Source of the DNA: Anaerolineae bacterium
Lineage (GTDB): Bacteria > Chloroflexota > Anaerolineae > JAFGEY01
DNA length: 9,749 bases
Assembly (NCBI GenBank): GCA_016931365.1
Contig: JAFGEY010000406.1
Coordinates: 1-9,749 of the forward strand
Direction: 5' to 3'
Below the pieces are notes generated by a model. That model worked only from the letters and a program-made list of their open reading frames with translations. It made no database searches and was not told the DNA's origin. Positions 6,247 to 9,749 of this stretch are shown here, piece by piece. Within the stretch, counting starts at the first letter, position 1, and each line of letters opens with the position of its first letter. Made by a program: the position numbers and the translations under genes.

Positions 6247-7608
6247 ATGTCAAAACGCCTTTTATTCTTATTCTTGAGCGGTCTGCTGCTGGCAGGCATC
6301 GTCGCCTGCCGGTCGACAACTCAGGTCGTTCAGACGACGGTCGCGCCTCCGGCGGCTGCGACGCCGACAAAGACGCCCGTTCAGGCCACGCCGCTGCCGC
6401 TGCCGCCGACGCCGCTGCCGCCGACGTCAGCGAGCGAACCCACGTTGACGCCGGCCGTCGAAGTGACGGCTATGGCAAAAGAAAATCCCGAATCGCCCGA
6501 GACCGAAATGGTCATTCCACCGACGATCGAACCGACGCCGCCTTTTGAGTGGCAAATCCCATCCATCGGCGAAGGAGAATGGGTCAAGGGCAGCGATGCC
6601 GCCGGGATGACCCTGATCGAGTACGGCGACTATCAGTGACCGGCCTGTGCAGGGACTAGCGCCCTGATCAAGCGTCTGGCAGACGCTTTCCCCAACGAAC
6701 TCAAGGTCGTTTATCGCCATTTTCCGCTGACCAGCATTCACAACAAAGCCATCATCTCGGCCGAAGCCGCCGAGGCCGCCGGCGTCCAGGGCAAATTCTG
6801 GGAGATGCACGATATCTTGTACGCTCGCCAGAGCGAGTGGTCAGGTCTGGCAGAAGATCAGGCCAAGGCCAAGTTTGCCGAATATGCCAAAGAGCTGGGC
6901 CTCGATACCAAGACATTCTCTGACGCACTCAACAAGGGCACCTATCGCCCCAAGGTGCAGCAGGCATACGACGATGCAGTAGCCATCGGTTTGCCCGGCA
7001 CGCCGACGCTGTTCATCAACGGGTTGTACTATGACGGCTCGCGCGATGATATGACGATGAGCATTTACATCCGCTATTTCAACTTTAGAGGGCCGCAGTA
7101 CGCCACACCGCCCGAGATGTTCATCGATCCGGCGCAGCCCTACTTTGCCACCGTCGAGACCAGCAAGGGCACGTTCTGCATCGAACTGTTTGCTGACAAA
7201 GCGCCCAAGACCGTCAACAACTTTGCCTTTCTGGCTCAAACCGGGTTCTACGACGGCGTGCCCTTTCACCGCGTGCTGCCCGACTTTATGGCCCAGGCTG
7301 GCGATCCCTCCGGCACGGGCATCCTTGGCCCGGGCTACAGCTTTGAGGACGAGTTCAGCCCCGATCTGCGCCACGACGGGCCGGGCATCGTATCGATGGC
7401 GAACGCGGGCGCTAACACCAATGGCAGCCAGTTCTTTATCACCTACGTCGCCACGCCGCAGCTCGACGACCAACACAGTGTGTTTGGCAAAGTGGTGCAG
7501 GGGTTCGAGGTCGTGCAGGCGATCGCTCCGCGCGATCCACAGCAGAACCCCTATGCGCCGTGGGACAGGATCAAAACGATCCATATCGATTCGGCGTGCC
7601 AGGAATAG
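6247..7608 (+). CDS. Putative selenoprotein: lipid-anchored DsbA-like (UPAC) oxidoreductase fused to cyclophilin PPIase
   Basis: Read through the TGA at 6637-6639, this is a 453-residue protein. Residues 1-21 are a lipoprotein signal peptide (lipobox IVAC, Cys21), and 22-100 a Pro/Thr-rich linker. Residues about 102-295 form a DsbA/Thioredoxin_4-like domain: TLIEYGDYQ, then the TGA codon as residue 131, PAC with Cys134, [18 protein letters not shown], and the cis-Pro loop GTPTLFING (Pro253). Residues 299-453 form a cyclophilin domain with FHR (Arg342), FMAQ (Phe347, Met348, Gln350), SQFF (Gln395, Phe397) and His410; the Trp of human cyclophilin A is replaced by Gln. Relatives have Cys at position 131, so TGA most likely encodes selenocysteine. 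The ATG at 6247 has GGAG five bases upstream. The downstream ATG at 6805 is no credible start: it falls mid-domain and its GGAG is one base away. Sequencing error or a nonsense mutation remain possible. Confidence 0.75.
6637..6639 (+). other. In-frame TGA, predicted selenocysteine codon
   Basis: TGA is residue 131 of the 6247-7608 frame and sits in EYGDYQ-TGA-PAC. Thioredoxin_4/DsbA-like relatives have Cys here as the N-terminal, nucleophilic Cys of CxxC. Replacing this Cys gives UxxC, the standard position of Sec in redox selenoproteins. It is the only stop in an otherwise open 454-codon frame whose protein homology continues on both sides. Confidence 0.72.
6670..6688 (+). promoter_or_regulatory. 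Candidate bacterial SECIS hairpin
   Basis: AAGCGTCT (6670-6677) and AGACGCTT (6681-6688) form a perfect 8-bp stem closed by a GGC loop, inside the coding sequence after the TGA. Bacterial SECIS elements are hairpins just 3' of the UGA with a G in the first two loop positions, which this has. The loop begins 38 bases after the TGA, at or slightly past the usual limit as I remember it. An alternative, nearer hairpin pairs CAGGG (6650-6654) with CCCTG (6662-6666), but its seven-base loop starts with AC unless the top pair opens. Which one SelB would recognise cannot be decided by eye. Confidence 0.4.
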
Positions 7609-7613
7609 CGCAC

Positions 7614-7651
7614 AAAACAAGCCGCCCTTGCGCAAGGGCGGCTTGTTTTTT
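7614..7651. terminator. Bidirectional intrinsic terminator
   Basis: Bases 7614-7649 form a perfect 36-base palindrome, with arm AAAACAAGCCGCCCTTGC and its exact complement. On the + strand the stem ends in T6 (7646-7651); on the - strand the arm gives TTTT. It lies between the stop of the + strand selenoprotein gene (7608) and the end of the - strand MFS gene (7654), so it probably terminates both. Confidence 0.9.
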
Positions 7652-7653
7652 CC

Positions 7654-8865
7654 TCATTCACCCCGCAAGACAAGCGAACCGAGCAGCACCACCCCGCCCA
7701 TAAAGACAAAAGCCCAGGTCAAAGACAGGTCGCCAATGCGGCCGATCAGCAGTCCCATCAGGGCCACATACAGCCCCGAAACCATGCTGATCATCGACAG
7801 GACCGTCGCCCGGCTGCGGCTGGCGATGTGGCGGTTCAGATGCGCGGAAAATAGCGGGTCTTTGAGGCTCATCGAGCCGGAGAGCAGGCAAAATGCGCCC
7901 GGCGAAAAGATGGGATGCACCGCCGCCGCCGCGACAAGGTACAACAGGCCGGGCAAGGATGTCACCAGCAGCAAGCTGGCCCTGCTGCCCAGCCGCTGCT
8001 CGATCCAATACGCATACCGCGCGCCGACGATGCTCAACCCTGCCGCCGCCGACTGAACCACGCCAAGCCCAACTGGCAACAGACCAACCTCGATCAACCG
8101 GGGCTGATACATCCCCAGGTAATCGCGAAAGGGGATCGTCGTCAGGGCCAGCAGTGCCAGCCGGCGAAAGGCTCTATTGTCGCGCAGCAATTTGAGGCCG
8201 TCGACGAGCAGCACGAGCGAGTTCTCGTGCGCAGGCATGCCAATGGATGTTTCTTTGAGCGTCAAACTGACCAGCCAGCCCACTCCAACCGCACAGGCCG
8301 TGGCGATGATGCCGATCACAAAGCGGGCCTGGGTCAATTCGCCGATCAACAACCCGCCCAACGGAAAAGCGATCAGGTTGGCCGCGCGCTGGGCGGCGGA
8401 GATCGACCCCATTGCTTTGCTCATCGCGCCTGGCAGCGACTCTTCCTGGCGATCCAGTGCCTTCAGCGAGTCGTAGGTCAACGCCTCCAGGCAGCCGGAC
8501 GCAAAGGCAAAGCCCACCCCGGCAACGACGCTGGTCAGCACAAAAAGCAGGTAGCTGTCGGCAAAGATATACATCACCTCGCCGAGCAGTTGCAGGGCCA
8601 GCGCCACATTGATCGACCGCTTGCGCCCCCAGCGATCGGCCAGCATGCCGGTGGGCACTTCGGTCAGGAACATCGCGCCGACGATGATCCCCCACAGCGA
8701 GTTGATCTGCACATAGTTTAGCCCCCGGCTTTGCAGATAGATCGTGCCGACGGGCAGGTAGAAATAGAGGTTGGAGAAAAAATAGGCGATGGCCAGTTTG
8801 GAGATGTTGCCCTGACCAGAAGAAAACCACTCGTAAACTGTCGCTAACTTGTTTGTTTTATCCAC
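7654..8865 (-). CDS. MFS transporter, probable efflux type
   Basis: The 403-residue product is very hydrophobic, with about 12 predicted membrane segments starting near residue 23. It carries the major facilitator motif A between segments 2 and 3: GMLADRWGRKRS (73-84), preceded by TEVPTG. Such proteins use the proton gradient to export small molecules; the general pattern resembles drug-efflux MFS proteins, but no substrate can be named. The start chosen is the GTG at 8863-8865, which overlaps the end of the upstream ABC transporter gene by 22 bases; no strong Shine-Dalgarno is seen there, so translation is probably coupled. The next ATG-encoded Met (residue 64) lies within the membrane domain and would be too late. 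The two transporters probably form one - strand operon ending at the bidirectional terminator. Confidence 0.85.
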   Translation of the reverse strand: MDKTNKLATVYEWFSSGQGNISKLAIAYFFSNLYFYLPVGTIYLQSRGLNYVQINSLWGIIVGAMFLTEVPTGMLADRWGRKRSINVALALQLLGEVMYIFADSYLLFVLTSVVAGVGFAFASGCLEALTYDSLKALDRQEESLPGAMSKAMGSISAAQRAANLIAFPLGGLLIGELTQARFVIGIIATACAVGVGWLVSLTLKETSIGMPAHENSLVLLVDGLKLLRDNRAFRRLALLALTTIPFRDYLGMYQPRLIEVGLLPVGLGVVQSAAAGLSIVGARYAYWIEQRLGSRASLLLVTSLPGLLYLVAAAAVHPIFSPGAFCLLSGSMSLKDPLFSAHLNRHIASRSRATVLSMISMVSGLYVALMGLLIGRIGDLSLTWAFVFMGGVVLLGSLVLRGE

Positions 8866-9749
8866 AATTCTTGAAACCTGCCCGATGTGTCAATCAATTC
8901 CTCAAACACACCATCCTGCACCACTTGCCCTTCCTCGATCACCAGAATGCGATCCACGTTCTTGACCGTCTGCAAGCGGTGGGCAATGACGATCAGCGTC
9001 TTGCCTCGAAAGAGATCGAGCATATTCTCGGTGATGAACGCCTCGGTCGTGCTGTCCAGCGCCGACGTCGGTTCATCGAGCACCAAAATCTGCGGGTTTT
9101 GAAAAAACATGCGCCCGAAGGCCAAACGTTGCTTTTCGCCACCCGACAGCTTGATCCCGCGTTCACCGATTTCGGTATCCAGTTTCTTGGGCAAATACTC
9201 AACAAGGTCTCGCAGGCGCACCTTTTCGAGCACCGGCCAGATCTCCTCGTCGGCAGCCCGGCGATCAAAGAGCAGGTTCTCGCGCAGCGTGCCGTCGAAA
9301 ACGGGCGCGTCTTGCGAAATGTAGGCCACGTGCTCGTAATAGCTGTCCAGGCTGACCTGCGAGACCTCCTGCCCATCCACGCGGATCGTCCCTTCGTCCG
9401 GCTTGAGCAGGGCCAAGACCAGCTTGGCGATTGTAGATTTGCCCGAGCCGGTCGTGCCCACCAGCGCCGTCGATTTTCCCCCCTCGAATCGCAGCGACAG
9501 ATCGTGCAAAATCGTCTGCTCCTCGTAGGAAAAGCCAACCCGGTCAAAGACGATCTCGCCGTTACCCATGGCGACGGCCTGCCGTTGGCTCAAATTGACA
9601 TCATCGGGCAAAGACAAAAAGCGCTCAAACCGCTTGAACGTCACCAGATTCAGCTTGTAATCAACGAACAAGACATTAAAGATTGCGATCGGCTGATAGA
9701 CTTGATCCACAAATGCAACCAAAGCCACCAGCGTGCCGATCGTCGACAG
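8844..9749 (-). CDS. ABC exporter, C-terminal part (end of TMD plus complete NBD)
   Basis: The reading frame is open to the window edge, so the N-terminal part, probably about 300 residues of a six-helix membrane domain, is missing; 301 residues are visible. The first 45 or so are the end of an ABC type 1 exporter membrane domain (FVDQVYQPI, then FKRFERFL). The ATP-binding domain follows with Walker A GTTGSGKST (98-106), the Q-loop in YISQ (Gln146), signature LSGGEKQR (201-208), Walker B ILVLDE (221-226), a D-loop SALD and the H-loop His257 in IAHRL. All catalytic motifs are intact. This is the half-transporter layout of lipid, peptide or drug exporters (MsbA/MdlB-like), which work as homo- or heterodimers; a partner could lie upstream outside the window. 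A GTG at 9726-9728 is not a plausible start because homology continues beyond it. The substrate is unknown. Confidence 0.92.
   Translation of the reverse strand: MSTIGTLVALVAFVDQVYQPIAIFNVLFVDYKLNLVTFKRFERFLSLPDDVNLSQRQAVAMGNGEIVFDRVGFSYEEQTILHDLSLRFEGGKSTALVGTTGSGKSTIAKLVLALLKPDEGTIRVDGQEVSQVSLDSYYEHVAYISQDAPVFDGTLRENLLFDRRAADEEIWPVLEKVRLRDLVEYLPKKLDTEIGERGIKLSGGEKQRLAFGRMFFQNPQILVLDEPTSALDSTTEAFITENMLDLFRGKTLIVIAHRLQTVKNVDRILVIEEGQVVQDGVFEELIDTSGRFQELWIKQTS

Noticed and set aside
6805..7608. Separate gene starting at ATG 6805 (267 residues)
   Set aside because: It begins in the middle of the DsbA-like domain, its GGAG is only one base before the ATG, and the conserved sequence continues upstream in the same frame to the TGA and beyond.
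6841..7635. 264-residue - strand frame opposite the cyclophilin domain
   Set aside because: Antisense shadow of the cyclophilin domain; it also starts inside the terminator palindrome.
7915..8721. 268-residue + strand frame opposite the MFS gene
   Set aside because: Composition is Gln/Arg/His-rich as expected for the reverse of a membrane protein gene; no domain is recognisable.

Overview
The window is GC-rich, gene-dense bacterial DNA. Several traits suggest a Chloroflexota bacterium, perhaps from the Anaerolineae or Caldilineae: secreted lipoproteins with long Thr/Pro-rich linkers behind the lipobox, a sulfatase next to a GH130-type enzyme and a URO-D-like protein, and an AAGAAACC-type palindrome between genes. 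This assignment is inference; there is no rRNA or other marker gene here.

Layout. On the + strand: the C-terminal end of an arylsulfatase-type sulfatase (2-409); a spacer with a good sigma70-like promoter and a structured leader; a 706-residue lipoprotein with five tandem copies of a domain I do not recognise (627-2747); a GH130-family mannoside phosphorylase/hydrolase (2842-3726), followed after 3 bases by a URO-D/cobamide-methyltransferase-like protein (3730-4791); a promoter and a soluble GAF-domain histidine kinase (4877-6112); a palindromic repeat; and a lipoprotein reading frame at 6247-7608. A perfect 36-base bidirectional terminator closes this block. On the - strand, converging on the terminator, are the C-terminal part of an exporter-type ABC transporter (8844 to the window edge) and an overlapping MFS transporter (7654-8865).

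The most notable object is the frame at 6247-7608. It is interrupted by a single TGA at 6637-6639, exactly where a DsbA/Thioredoxin_4-like protein would carry the first cysteine of its CPAC active site (EYGDYQ-TGA-PAC). The same frame continues without another stop through the rest of the DsbA-like fold, with its GTP cis-proline loop, and into a complete cyclophilin-type prolyl isomerase domain. A strong hairpin with a GGC loop follows the TGA inside the coding sequence, in the region where bacterial SECIS elements lie. The simplest reading is a lipid-anchored selenoprotein that joins a Sec-x-x-Cys thiol/disulfide oxidoreductase to a prolyl isomerase, in effect an extracytoplasmic folding enzyme. 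A sequencing error or a nonsense mutation are the main alternatives. A gene caller would split it into two unrelated fragments and lose the active site.

The five-repeat lipoprotein is the second novelty. Each repeat carries two cysteines 61-64 residues apart, consistent with one disulfide per repeat. Such a protein could be a client of the putative selenoenzyme, but that link is only inference from compartment and composition.
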